Of a stretch of DNA of 64,000 bases, positions 25,421-36,558 are shown one piece after another. A program made the position numbers and the translations under genes. Below the pieces are notes generated by a model, which saw only the letters and a list, made by a program, of their open reading frames with translations, had not been told where the DNA came from and did not search any database. This DNA is from Nymphaea colorata. Lineage: Eukaryota > Streptophyta > Magnoliopsida > Nymphaeales > Nymphaeaceae. The stretch covers positions 7,824,972 through 7,888,971 of the forward strand of contig NC_045146.1 of assembly GCF_008831285.2 (NCBI RefSeq), read 5' to 3'. Position 1 is the stretch's first letter; the number at the start of each line of letters is the position of its first letter.

Positions 25421-25423
25421 CCT

Positions 25424-26644
25424 TTATAACAAAATCAGTCGGTGAGAATTGAAAGATGCAGTCATTTCAGATGTAAACTTGCCCACCGATAAGAGATTGT
25501 GAGCTATTCTAGGAACATGAAATGCATTCTTAAGATGAAAAGACGTCTCTACAGTTTTTACTAATAAATTCCCTATATACTTAATAGAAAGACTTAGGCC
25601 ATTACTGATCATAATATTGTCTGGTCCATCATATGTTGTCTTGTTGCTCATCATTTCATCATTGTCGACAACATGATTAGTAGCTCTTGAATCGGGATAC
25701 CAGTATTCATCAGTGGATTCTTGTAGGTTCATTGCTGAAAAAGCCCTTGGAATATTGTAGCATGATCTTGCCGAGTGGCCTTTCCTACCACAATATTGGC
25801 ATGTAATGAGATTTCGAGGACGATTTCCATTTCCTTCATTGTTGTTGTTTGGGTCTCCATGTTGCAACTGAGTTTGATTTTGAAAATGATTTCCTTGTCC
25901 TTGGCAACGGCCTTGAAAATTACCACGTCCTCTTCCTCGTCCTCGAAAGGCATGGAAAACAGCTTGATTCTCCACTTGCAGTAATGCTTGGACAGAATCA
26001 TTAGGATCAGCCATCGTTGACTTGAAAATATCAAGTCTCTTTTCTTGAGTAAGAAGGAGATCAAATAGCTCAGAAAATGTGATAGAAACATTCAAGGAGC
26101 TAGCACTAATAAGAGTAAAAAAGCTTTCATACTCCACAGGCAACCCATTCATCGTTATCTGAACAAGATCACTGTCATCAATTTCATGCCCTGCCACAGA
26201 TAAAGTGTCTGCAAGTAGCTTGATTCGTTCCAAATAGGTTTGCATAGTCTGAATAAAATGCAGCTCCTTCTTCAAAAGCATTATTCTCAGCTGCAACTGA
26301 GAACTAAAGGATTTCTTCAAAGTTTGTCATGCTGCGTGGGCAGATTTGCAGGACATAATCTGTCCCAAGACAGGCTCAGAGATAGTGGCTTTGATCCAGC
26401 TTAAGGCCAATCTGTCCAATCTCTTCCAAATAGTGAATTCTGGATTGACTTCTCTCTTGCCGTCCTTAATAGTGACTTTAGGAGGAGGTGGAAACGATTC
26501 GACGATGCACTGAACTAGTTCCTGAGACTCTATAACAGATTCTAGCTAACTGCTCCATAACAGATAATTATCTCTATTGAGTTTAACAAAGACTAATGCT
26601 GCAATTGCATTCCATTTCATGGAAGAGGACAACGAACCAGCCAT
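25424..26644 (-). pseudogene. copia gag-protease of the nested element, with two nonsense codons
   Basis: The frame opens at ATG 26644-26642 (MAGSLSSSMKWNAIAALVFV). It meets TAG at 26548-26546 and TGA at 26329-26327, then stays open to 25424. The second half has a UBN2-type gag domain, a Gly/Arg-rich stretch GRGRGRGNFQGR and a zinc knuckle CQYCGRKGHSARSC. The protease motif expected as D-S-G-A is read DSRATNH, a Gly to Arg change in the active site. The start is placed at the first ATG after the LTR and primer site. Confidence 0.88.
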
Positions 26645-26672
26645 TGTGCTTCTAGAAGAAGAAGACGACTAT

Positions 26673-26685
26673 GACTCTGGTACCA
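26673..26685 (-). promoter_or_regulatory. Primer-binding site, initiator tRNA-Met 3' end
   Basis: Minus-strand TGGTACCAGAGTC directly follows the 5' LTR. The plant initiator tRNA-Met 3' end predicts TGGTATCAGAG, so there is one mismatch over the first eleven bases. Confidence 0.85.
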
Positions 26686-26929
26686 TGAAAACTTAGTATC
26701 TAGGAAAGAACGAGAGAATGAAAGCTTATTTCCTTGTATTTTCATGATGATTGTTACATGATATATATAGACTTGATACATTAAGAGTTACAACAAGAGA
26801 TAGGAAAGAGGCGAGAGTTACAACCAAAAGGGAAAGAGATAAATACATTAATATCCAAGATTTTAGGATATGATATGTTTTTATCTCTTAACAAAATTCT
26901 TGGGATCAGATTTGTTTCTTTCCTTAACA
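26686..26929 (-). repeat. 5' LTR of the nested copia element
   Basis: 244 bp, TG...CA ends, partner of 22199-22443. Confidence 0.95.
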
Positions 26930-26934
26930 TACAT
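26930..26934. other. Target-site duplication TACAT, right
   Basis: Identical to 22194-22198. Confidence 0.95.
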
Positions 26935-27216
26935 GAACTGGGCTTTCAAATGCCTAAAGCTCCAATCGTACAGTGTGATAATATCAGTGTGCCTTTACCT
27001 GATCTCCAATCCTATTTTTTATGCAAGGACTAAACATGTAGAAGTAGAGTTCTACTTCATTCGTGATCATATTAATCAAGGGAATATTGCAATTCAGTTC
27101 ACCCACACCAACAAGCAAGTAGCTGATGGACTCACTAAACCACTCCGCTCAGTCATGTTTGAACAATTTTGAGACTATCTAAGAGTTGCAGATGCCACAC
27201 CCAGATTGAGTGGGGG

Positions 27217-27750
27217 TATTAGTGAAAGTGATCCGAAGCAATCTATCAAGATTCATCGAAAGCAACCACATATGTGAAAAGGCCTGGCTTAAGGAAAGGA
27301 GGTCCATGCATATCAGGTGTGACTTCAGGAAAAAAAGATCCATGTATATCCACTTGTTGTAACGTGCATATCCTCTTGTTGTAACAATTGCCACCTGTTA
27401 GACAGTTGTAGACATTTAATAATTGAACAGTCAAATCGAACATTATCATAAGGACCTTAATGATGTAAATAATAATTTTCTTACCATATCAAAGATGATA
27501 AAACAGCTGGACACATGGGAATTGAGACTGTTAAGAAATCTGCCACCTGTTAGACAGTTGTAGACATTTAATAATTGAACACTCAAATCGAACATTATCA
27601 TAAGGACCTTAATGATGTAAATAATAATTTTCTTACCATATCAAAGATGATAAAACAGCTGGACACATGTGAATTGAGACTGTTAAGAAATCTTTTCCCA
27701 AAAGGACTCTTTACTTTCAGTTTTATCAACAAGAGAGAAACCCACTGCAT
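27217..27750 (+). repeat. 3' LTR of the decayed + strand copia element (end uncertain)
   Basis: Starts TATTAGTGAAAG right after the polypurine tract; the expected TGTTAG start carries a G to A change. No matching 5' LTR is in view, so the right limit is a guess. Confidence 0.55.
27389..27692. repeat. 152-bp direct tandem duplication within the LTR
   Basis: 27389-27540 and 27541-27692 both start TGCCACCTGTTAGACAGTTG and end GACTGTTAAGAAATC. Only two differences were seen (ACAGTCAA/ACACTCAA and CATGGGA/CATGTGA), so the event is recent. Confidence 0.95.
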
Positions 27751-27885
27751 GGGCCGAGGGTTTTTGAGAGAGAGAAAGAGAGAGATGCGCCAACTAGAAA
27801 CTAAGTATTTCAATGCCGATGGTCCAACGAAAGAGAAAGAGGTTGATGATGAGGGTTATTATAGAAAGTGCCAAAATCTAAATTT

Positions 27886-28035
27886 ACTACAAAATAAGAG
27901 GGATCTCCAAAAAAAAAGGGCCTATATCGGTGTTTACTGTCACCGGCATAGTTTACCCGTTATATACCAGCCTCGAATTCCACTGGAATGGATGGCATAT
28001 GAAAAACGAAGACCTATACTCACCGGTATAGATTG
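27886..28035. mobile_element. Possible CACTA-like terminal fragment with CCGGTATA motifs
   Basis: ACTACAAAATAAGAGG is followed by GGGCCTATATCGGTG, GTCACCGGCATAG and CTCACCGGTATAG. Similar words occur at 44385-44735. CACTA ends carry repeated short motifs like this, but no complete end pair was found. Confidence 0.35.
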
Positions 28036-28049
28036 ACCATTAATCGAGC

Positions 28050-29998
28050 CCAAAATTTTTCTCTTTCTTCTCCCCGCGGTTTTTTATTCCCCAATTTTCT
28101 CTCTTTCCTCTCTTGCTTCCCTCTCATGACCTTTCGTGCGAGGCACCATTGGCATCATTCCACTACATCAGCGTTATTTTGGGACTTGAACAGCGACCAG
28201 GAAGAAAGGCAAAACCCAAGCCAAATGACAATATGTTAGAGCGAGCCTGAAAAGCCAGTGATGGTTTCCCCACTACTATTGCTGAGGCGGTTGAGAGTGG
28301 ATAAGGAAGAGCCAGGAAACATCAATAGCTCTCTCTGCTCGTCTTTTGCACACATTTCTTCTTGCTAGAGGTTCTCACTCTTCTTGTCTCATGCACAACT
28401 TTCTTCTTGCTTCCTTCTCACATGAGATCCAGTAATGACCCATCGAAAAATCATAATCATCTTTCATTTTGCTAGCAACAAGTTCAACCTCTCTAAGGCC
28501 GTAGCGGGTAGAATTCTGCAAAGGAGCTCAAATCTTGGAGGTCGGTGGCTATGAGAGGTAACATTCTCTTTCATTTTCCATGTTCGCCTCATTTTTCCTT
28601 TCTTCATGGGTTGTAGATTTTTTTTAGAACCTGATTCTCTGTTTTGTGACTTTTCTTATGTTTATAAAGAAAAGTAAAAAATGAACAAACACATTAAAAA
28701 AAAATTGGAAAAAGGCATGGATGTCCTGAATGTTCTTGCGTATAGCCTATGAAGTGTGAACAGATGAACAAGATCAAAGTATTTTGCTTCGGACACTCAT
28801 TTTTCTTAGATCAGCTTCTGCGTAGGGAGGGTATTTCTCCTTTCAACTGTCCCGTCCATTTAAAATTTAGAGTTGGGAATTCTTATTTTATTGCAGAAAC
28901 TGGAATATCTTATGTTTCTTGAACTCTCACTTTCATGGCAGCTGTTGGCAGCAAGACCCTCTTGAAATTCGACTGTTCCCCAAGTGTGCTACCTTCTTTT
29001 TTATAATTTTATATCTTCAGGAGCTTTTTGAATAAGGGTTCCAAGGTGTGGACTGAAGGTCCGAATTTTCAACTTGGCATGAATCATGTTCGCCCAAATA
29101 TTTATTTATCTAGTTGTTCTATAGACAAAGTTAGGATTAGGCAGACCCTTGTGAAGAGAAGAAAAAGATGACCTCGGAGTACTGAACTGCTCCTTTGGTC
29201 ATCAGAGGTCGCTACTTTCGGACGTCTGGCTTTTTTCCAACGAGGATTTGGACGTTCTTGGTGTGTTCACACCAAGTAAGTCTCGCAAATGCTTGTCGTA
29301 TATGTTGATGATCTATGTTTGCTTCTAGTTACCAGTCAACTGCTTTTGAATCCAAAAGATTCAGGCTTTGACTTAAGTACCTAGAGGGTTCGTCCTTGGA
29401 TTGGGTACAAGAGTCCAATAATATGTTTCGTCCGCTTGGAAAAACCAACTATTTGCGATAATGACAAAGTTACTATTGGAAATGATAGCGTGAGCTCTAT
29501 GTCCCCATGTTATGGGCAATATTAAATCTACTGAAACAAGTTTTAGGTGATTGTTTGGCAGCATGAAGTGCAAATTACTATTTTTCTGTAAAATTCTTAT
29601 CATATAAAAATAAAGAAGTGTGGAGAATGGAGATTGCGGTTGTGCATGCATATACAGTTTGTTGCTTATTATGGTAGCATGCATTTCCATGTCTTTTGTT
29701 AATCCCCATGTAAATGCTAATGTATGACTCTGATGCGACGCTTGCAAATCATGCATAAGAGTGGGTCATACTCCTGGTTGGCTAAACTTTTAGTAACATT
29801 GGCATGTCAAGATTTGTAATGGTTTGCCATACTTTTGGCCATGTTCCTCCTACTCTTTCTGATCGGAAGGGCAAGGGGAAAAAAAACTCTAAAGTTCTCT
29901 TCAAGTTAAATCTCTTGAATATGTTAAAACTTGAATTTTCTATTGTGATTTTGCAGATCAATTTGTTATGACTGGATAAAACTGTTTTCAGATATGAC
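28050..29998. other. Intergenic DNA with a possible short copia RT remnant
   Basis: At 29295-29340 the plus strand reads LVVYVDDLCLLLVTSQ, which resembles the YVDD region of copia RT. Only about 20 residues can be read and a stop precedes them. The rest, including a pyrimidine-rich part at 28050-28130, shows no recognisable gene. Confidence 0.35.
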
Positions 29999-30003
29999 AT
30001 ACA
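29999..30003. other. Target-site duplication ATACA, left
   Basis: Matches ATACA at 36965-36969. Confidence 0.95.
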
Positions 30004-30397
30004 TGTTGGAGCTTTGCTAGGAATCTAAATAGCGCACAAACGAAGATGCAGAAATTGAAATAACATTCATGATTCATGTGTTTCATAAAGGGTGGAAGAA
30101 GAACATGTAGAGGCGACCGCCGACTGAATGTCGGCGGCTGTGGGAAGAACGGTTACAGTCCCCATAGAGTCGTTTCCCAGCGGCATTGGCGGCGGCGGCA
30201 ATGGGTTTCTCTCCTCAGCCATAGCAGCCCAGTGATAGGGACAGACAATTCACGTATGGCTAAGGGGACCCATTACCTAGACGGTAAAAACTGAATGTGT
30301 CTCACACCATCACAAGACACAAGTATTTATACTTAGGGTCCGAAACGGATATGGACCCGTATCGACGCAGGACTATCCAGATGGAGAAATCCCAACA
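30004..30397 (-). repeat. 3' LTR of the 6.96-kb copia element
   Basis: 394 bp; lacks a 12-bp GGC-rich insertion present in the 5' LTR near 36750. Confidence 0.95.
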
Positions 30398-30410
30398 ATC
30401 TCCCACTAGT
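30398..30410 (-). promoter_or_regulatory. Polypurine tract of the 6.96-kb copia element
   Basis: Minus-strand CTAGTGGGAGAT abuts the 3' LTR, a common copia polypurine tract form. Confidence 0.8.
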
Positions 30411-30599
30411 CCAAGTCGATATCAAGGGTAAACAAAATGAATGGATTAGCCTTTAAAATCCATTCTAAGGTCCCACCTTTGTTGTCTTACAAAACTTCTC
30501 AACAAACAAATGAGAATACAAAACAAATAGACAACAAACTTAATGAGAATCAACAAACTGTATGTGATCACATTCATAAATGTTTGCATAATAGTGTGT

Positions 30600-33500
30600 T
30601 TACATTGAACTACACAAACACATCCTCTTAACATGTTCAAAGAACATACCAGATGCTAGCACTTTAGTAAGAGGATCTGCAACCATATCTATAGTCCCAA
30701 TGTGTTGGATACACACTAGTTGATTCTCTATCATTTCATTAACAACAAAATACTTAAGTTCCATATGCTTGCAAGAAGTAGTACTTTTGTTGTTGTTGGA
30801 AAAAGACACTGCAGCTTCATTATCACAGTGAACCTTAAGTGGTCTATCAATAGATTCCACTATCTTGAGCTGTGAAATGAAGTTCTTTATCCAAATTGCC
30901 TGCGATGTAGTCTCATATAATGCAATGAATTCTACTTCCATGGTGTGAGCAGCAGTCACAGTCTGCTTTTTGCTCCCCTATGAGATGACACCTCCTGATA
31001 GAAGGAAAACAAAACCAGTAGTAGACTTTCTACTATCGGTACATCCTCCAATATCGACATCAGAATAGCCAATCACTTCTAAATGGTCCACCTTGCGATA
31101 TGTCAACATGTAATCTTTTGTCCCTTGCAAGTATCGCATGACTCTTTTTACGGCCTTCCAATGTGCCATGCCTGGATTAGACTGAAATCTACCAAGCATG
31201 CCAACAACAAAGGAAATGTCAGGCCTAGTGCAAATCTGCGCATACTGCAAGCTGCCAACCGCTGATGCATATGGAATGTTGATCATTTGTGCCTTTTCAA
31301 ATTCGTCCTTTGGACAATCATTTAGGCTCAATTTATCACCTTGAGCTATGGGTGCCGAAATATAAGAACAATTCTCCATCCCATATCTCTTAAGAACTTT
31401 ATTGATGTATGCTGATTGGGAGAGACTTAAAACACATTTAGATCTGTCTCGACGAATCTCAATGCCGAGGACAAATGAAGCCTCACCCATGTCCTTCATC
31501 ACAAAATGAGACGCGAGAAAATGTTTGGTCTCTGTTAGCAATTGAAGATCATTTGAAGCAAGCAAAATGTCATCCACATATAAAGTCAAAATTATGAAGT
31601 TACTCCCACATGTCTTAAGATACACACATCGATCATTGATGTTTCCTGTAAACCCAAAATTCGTAATGACTTCGGAAAACTTAATGTACCATTGACGTGA
31701 GGCCTGTTTAAGTCCATAAATCGTTTTATTGAGCTTGCAAACCAAATGATCTTTACCACTCTCAGAAAACCCTTGAGGTTGATCCATATATACCTCTTCA
31801 TCCAAATCACCATTCAAGAAAGCCGTTTTCACATCCATCTGATGTAGCTCTAAGTCAAAATGGGCTACAAGTGCAAGGACAATCCTCATTGACTCTTTAG
31901 CAGAGACAGGTGAATATGTCTCATTATAGTCAATGCCCTCCATTTGTGTGAATCATTTAGCAACTAATCTTGCATTGTATCTCTCTATGTTGCCTTTAGA
32001 GTCCCTCTTGGTCTTATAGACCCATTTACACCCTACGAGTTTTACTCATTCAGGCAACGACACAAGGCTACATGTCTGGTTTTTAGCCACAGAGTCAAGC
32101 TCTTTTTTCATGGCATTAATCCAGAACTTGTATTGTTTGCTTTCAACGGCTTCATTGAATGTGAAAGGATCATCATCAACATCTATGAAATCACTAGGCT
32201 CTTGTAGGTATACCACATAGTCTGATGATATGGCAGATCTTCTGCCTCTTGTAGATCTACGAACAGGTAATTGATCATTTTCAATTTGTATGTCTACATC
32301 CTGTTCGTGTTCATCAGTATGATCTACATGTAATTCATCTGAATTTGATGCATTGCCTGTATGATTTGCATTCATGTCATCACGAGAAACAACATAATCA
32401 TACACATTTACATTCTCTTTATCAGGTCTAAATTCAATATCCTGTATTTCCTCAAAAGTGAGGTTTTGTAATGCATCTCACCCAAATGAGCCATCTTCCA
32501 AGAACTTAGCCTTATCTGTTTCCACAATATATGGTGTATGAGATGGACAATAAAACCTATAGCCTTTCGATCTTTCTGGATAACCAATAAAGAAACCAGT
32601 GGTTGTTCTAGGATCAAAGGCTTTTATGTAGGGTTATACAATTTAGCTTCAGCAGGACATCCCCATATGTGCATATAAGAAAGAGAAGGTTTCCTACCTG
32701 TCCATAACTCGTAAGGAGTTGTAGGAACAGCTTTAGTAGGAACCCTATTTTGGATATGCATTGCTGTCCTGAGAGCTTCACCCCACAAGGTTAGAGGGAG
32801 AGTAGAGTAATTTAACATAGCTCGAACAATTTTTTTAAGCGTACAATTTCTTCTTTCAGCAACACCATTTTGGTAGGCACTCCCTGGCATAGTGTATTAA
32901 GGCACAATGCCTTCTTCCTTTAGAAATTATGCTAATGGTCCCTCCATTTGTCTCATCTCAGTAAACCTACCATAATATTCATCACCTCTATCTGATCTGA
33001 CTATCTTGATAACCTCACCGGTTTGTTTCTCTACTTCTTTCTTATAGTCCTTGAAAACTTAACACACATCGGATTTTTCAAAGATTAAGTAAAGATACAA
33101 ATACCGAGAATAGTCATATATAAAGATGACAAAATACTTTTCGCCTGTGTAACAAGGAGGGAAAGGTCCACAAACATCTGTGTGAACAATTCCTAATCTT
33201 TCAGTACATCGCTCGACACCTTCTTTATATATGTTAGTTTGCTTTGCCTTTATGCAATCTACACATATGTCGTTATCTGTAAAATCAAGAGATCGTAAGA
33301 TCCCTTCATTTATGAGTCTCCTTATTCTCTTTCCAGAGATATGATCCAAACGGCGGTGCCATAGCATGTATAAATTATCCTTTATGGTACTACGCTTATT
33401 GTCAATTATATTATGACTAGAAACCAACGATTCAGGAGATTGGATCTTCACATTCAACTTGTATAAACCATCATACAAAATAGCAGAACCAATTTCAACA

Positions 33501-33787
33501 AGATCTTTATAAATGAACATCTTTGAATTCTCAAACTTTAAACATAAATCAAATTTGTCCAGTCTTGATACAGAAATTAGGTTTCTACTATATGATGAAA
33601 CATAGAAAACATCATGAAGATCCAAAACAAGGCCAGTATCAAGCCTAATTTGGCATTCTCCTATAGCTTTCACATGTGAACGCATTTTGTTTCCTGAGAA
33701 AATGCTCCTCTCATGTAGTGTTGGTTCCATTTTGCTCAGAAAGTCCCGTAAATTATTGGCAATATGCACAGTAGCACCAGAGTCAAT
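30600..33787 (-). pseudogene. copia protease-integrase-RT-RNase H, 6.96-kb element, broken
   Basis: After a TAG at 33790-33788 the frame reads IDSGATVHIANN, an intact protease active site. The integrase zinc domain is WHRRLDHISGKRIRR...CVDCIKAKQ near 33360-33230. The catalytic triad appears as HTDVCGPF, VRSDRGDEYYG and [13 protein letters not shown] at 33061-33059 and others near 32900 interrupt integrase. RT spans 31943-30978 in one open frame of about 320 residues, with QMDVKTAFLNG and TLYVDDILLASND. RNase H follows at 30959-30600 with VHCDNEAA and KHMELKYFVV. Several nonsense mutations make it non-coding today, but the active-site residues remain. Confidence 0.92.
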
Positions 33788-34702
33788 CTACCAGCTATTA
33801 ATAGGAACATGTAACATATTACTTTCAAGTGAAACAAATGGCATGTTACCTTTCTTCTCTAACCAATTCTTATACTTGATGCAGTCTGACTTCTTATGCC
33901 CTTTTTTCTTGCAAAAGAAACACTTTATAGGAGCTAAGTTAGTCTGTGCAGTTTGAGAAGCAGTTTGACCTGTTGACTTCTTCTTGGCACTCCTTTTCAT
34001 TAAATTTTTCTTTATGCCAACTTTACCAGCCCCAGAGTGAGAAACCATATGTGCACTTTGCAACTTCTCACCCTTCATCCTTTCCTCCTCTTCAACACAC
34101 TTAGACATCAATTCATTGAATGTTCATTCAGTATTATGTGTGTTGTAACTGATCTTAAAAAGAGTGTATTCAGCTGGTAAAGAGGTCAAAGTAAAAAATA
34201 CCAAGAATGATTTAGAAATAGTCAACTTCATGTCATTCAATTGAGAAGCAATGTTCCTCATTTCTAACATATGCTGGCGAATGTTACCCCCTCCTTGATA
34301 TTTCATAGATATTAACTTTGACATTAGGGTACTTGCTCGGACTTTATGAGAGCTGACAAACTGAGCCTCAACTGCATCCAAGAATTCTCTCACGGATCTA
34401 CAAGGTGGGATAGCACCATGTATGTTCTTAGCGACCCTTGATTGCAAAAGCAACAAGCTTAGTTGGTTAGAACACTCCCACTTGTCAAAATACACTATTT
34501 CATTATGTGTACTTTCTGGTGTAAGAGGTGGTAACTCAGGTCGCCTCAAAGCCATATTCAGATCCATATACCCTAATGTAAACACAACATTTTCTTTCCA
34601 TTCAGCATAATTGGAATCATCAAGTAAAGAGATAGAATTTGAACCATTAAAATAAATAGAATCAGGCACTGCAGACGACAAAAGACATCTATAAGTTGAC
34701 AT
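33788..34702 (-). pseudogene. copia gag, 6.96-kb element, one nonsense codon inside
   Basis: ATG at 34702-34700 opens MSTYRCLLSSAVPDSIYFNG, followed by a UBN2-type gag domain with LDDSNYAEWKENV. A TGA at 34126-34124 falls where related proteins usually have Trp, and the frame continues in phase to 33788. A zinc knuckle CFFCKKKGHKKSDC lies near 33930-33890. A TAG at 33790-33788 separates gag from the protease motif. Confidence 0.9.
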
Positions 34703-35413
34703 GCATTATATGAGACAAACCATATGGAACAGTAAACCAAATAAAAAGCTCTTTATGTCTATTATTTCCAAGACAAATACCCGGGGTCATTAAGATACTA
34801 CTTTGGTAATATACCTAATACGCACATGTATTCCGTCTTAACTTTATCTAGTAAAACTAGGAAATGTAAATCCTAACTATAGTTAAGCATAACACATTTG
34901 GGTGTAAAATGACAGAACTATGTAAGGATCTATTTTCCTATTTTACTCTACTTATTCTCCTGAACATAACACACTACCTTTGGGTAATTATGTTATTTCA
35001 AATGAGAATAAATACAACATGAAACACTAATGTGCCTTTAAATCATTCGTAGTCACTTTGGTGAGGTATAACATGGTTTAACTAATCATAGGCTTTTTAC
35101 ATTAGCGTTATCGTACAAACTTTATGATCATGCAAAAAAACTAACTTTAGCATAATCCTAAACAAAACATGATACAAGAATATGTTATAATAACACATAT
35201 AAAATGAAATACACGAATCACCTGAATCATTTATGCATAATCAACTTAATGCTATCTAAATTATTTATTAAAGCTCCATAAAACATAATAAATCGGTCCC
35301 GTATCGATCTAAAATGATCGAACCAATCCATTAAATACCTTAGATGTACATGCAACCACATATACCAGCTTCCTCTAGCTTAGAACCGGTCCCGTATCAG
35401 CCCTAAATGGACT

Positions 35414-35641
35414 GAACTGGTGGAAAACTAGATGAACCGGTCCCAAAAGGAAAAGAACTGGTCTCAAACAACTCTGAATCGGTTCGAAAAGACCCGAATC
35501 GGTTTTAAAACTGAATGAACCGGTCTGAAAATCAATTGAACCGGTCCAGAAAAGATCCGAATCGATCCCAAAATGTCCGAACTGGTCCTAAAACGGACCG
35601 AACCGGTTTTGAAACGGACCGAATCGGTTCTGTTTTAAAAT
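35414..35641. repeat. 11-copy 20-21-bp phased repeat, consensus GAACCGGTYC...AAAA
   Basis: GAAYYGGT-type words start at 35414, 35434, 35455, 35476, 35496, 35517, 35538, 35559, 35579, 35600 and 35621. Every step is 20 or 21 bp. An outlying copy is at 35383. Each word is followed 5-10 bases later by an A-run. Read as codons the plus strand gives a seven-residue period (NRSxNxx), but this follows from 21 = 3 x 7. Confidence 0.93.
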
Positions 35642-36541
35642 CAAACCGAATGGATACGGATGGGGTCCAACCGAACCCGACCCGATCCGAAAAAATTGAA
35701 ATCAAAGCGAGCGGGCGAAAGTAGAGCGACAATGACAAATTTTTTTTTTTTTTTAAATCCTTATGCATCCGGGTCGGGTCCGACCCACCCGCTCGACCGC
35801 ACGAGCGGTTTCGAGGAAGGCCGAAACGCCTCCCACCGCCTCTGCCCTAGCCGAACGGCAGAGGCGATGGGGGCGGCTGGATGCGTTTTAGTCGGCCCTC
35901 CCACTGGCCATGGGAGGTTTTGGGCAGTCGCCGGTTGCCGAACGGCACCAGGCGACACCACTGGCCACTCCCTTTGGCTGGTGGGTGAGGATGCCCTCGC
36001 CCCCTCTCCTTTGGAAGCGGTAAACGAAAACGGGAGGGGCAGTCCGGCAGTCTCTATTTCCATCGCCTGTGGAAGGTGGCCGGACGCCGCAGGGCTCCGA
36101 GCGGTCCATCACTTCCGGCGCCTGATGATGGCGGCCAGACTTCGCATGAGCACAAGGATGGAACTCACCCAACGTCCATCCTTCTTCCCGTTTCCCCTTT
36201 TTCCCTTTCCCTGTTGTTCTGTCTCTTGCTGCAACAGACGATGGTTTCTCTCTTTCGTGGCTGCGATGCCTGCAACACACGCAAGAGCCACCGGCGGGAC
36301 CAGGTTGTGCTAGGATGGCTGGAAACCATCCGTCTTTTCGACGACAAACACTTGCCCAAAACCGACCATCCCTATCCCTATTCCTTTCTCTGCGGCTGCA
36401 ACGGAAGCCTCACGGCTTCCATCACCCATTCTGCAACAGAGGAAGAAACAGGCACCCGGTGGCCTCTTCTTCCACGTTTCTGCCCTATTCCCATTGCGTG
36501 AAAATAGAATGCAAAGGGGAAATGCGCCGAGGAATCGTGGT

Positions 36542-36557
36542 GTGGGCCCATAACCCA
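36542..36557 (-). promoter_or_regulatory. Primer-binding site matching the anticodon arm of initiator tRNA-Met
   Basis: The plus strand GTGGGCCCATAACCCA, one base inside the 5' LTR, equals the anticodon stem-loop of plant cytosolic initiator tRNA-Met (anticodon CAT). On the minus strand this is a primer site pairing with an internal tRNA segment, not the 3' CCA end. Drosophila copia and yeast Ty5 are known to prime from a cleaved 5' half of this tRNA. Confidence 0.85.
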
Positions 36558-36558
36558 T

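Larger units (their letters stand above)
22199..26929 (-). mobile_element. Complete nested Ty1/copia retrotransposon, 4731 bp
   Basis: Bounded by LTRs of 245 and 244 bp starting TGAAAACTTAG and ending CTTAACA, and flanked by TACAT on both sides. It lies in the opposite orientation to the copia element it interrupts. It holds one gag-pol region in the order gag, protease, integrase, RT, RNase H, which defines copia. The LTRs differ at 8 substitutions and one indel by eye (about 3%), so insertion is fairly recent. Its coding region has stops, a frameshift and a protease active-site change, so it cannot move on its own. Short LTRs and small size would suit the Ale/Retrofit group; this lineage guess is weak. 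Confidence 0.96.
19296..27216 (+). mobile_element. Decayed Ty1/copia element, split by a nested copia element
   Basis: Plus-strand gag-pol remnants run in order. A zinc knuckle reads CQYSGRRGHTAKTC at 19341, with the second Cys changed to Ser. A protease-like region is at about 19440. Integrase text PLEVLHGDVWAPSP is at 19775. RT text includes FDNVFFEW at about 21280 and FVGDT at 21533, where the active-site YVDD is degraded. RNase H follows, with DAN then a stop and IVYLGNNAINWYSRKQ near 22010-22110. The coding text stops at 22198 and resumes at 26930 with HELGFQMPKAPIVQCDN, then KHVEVEFYFIRDHI, and ends near 27168. A polypurine tract GAGTGGGGG lies at 27208-27216. Stops and shifts are too many for function. 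Confidence 0.88.
34703..36558 (-). other. Long 5' leader of the 6.96-kb copia element
   Basis: Between the 5' LTR and gag. The LTR-proximal part, about 35760-36540, is clearly GC-richer than its surroundings and open in several frames on both strands. The gag-proximal part, 34710-35280, is AT-rich. The longest frame, 217 codons on the plus strand at 35660-36313, is antisense to the element and unlike any protein I know, so I treat all of these as non-coding. Confidence 0.7.

Noticed and set aside
27575-28036. 153-codon plus-strand frame
   Set aside because: Runs from the duplicated LTR segment into a different TE fragment; it has no conserved domain.
35660-36501. GC-rich frames of up to 217 codons in the copia leader
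   Set aside because: Open frames occur on both strands because stop codons are rare in GC-rich DNA; none resembles a protein and the region lies between LTR and gag.
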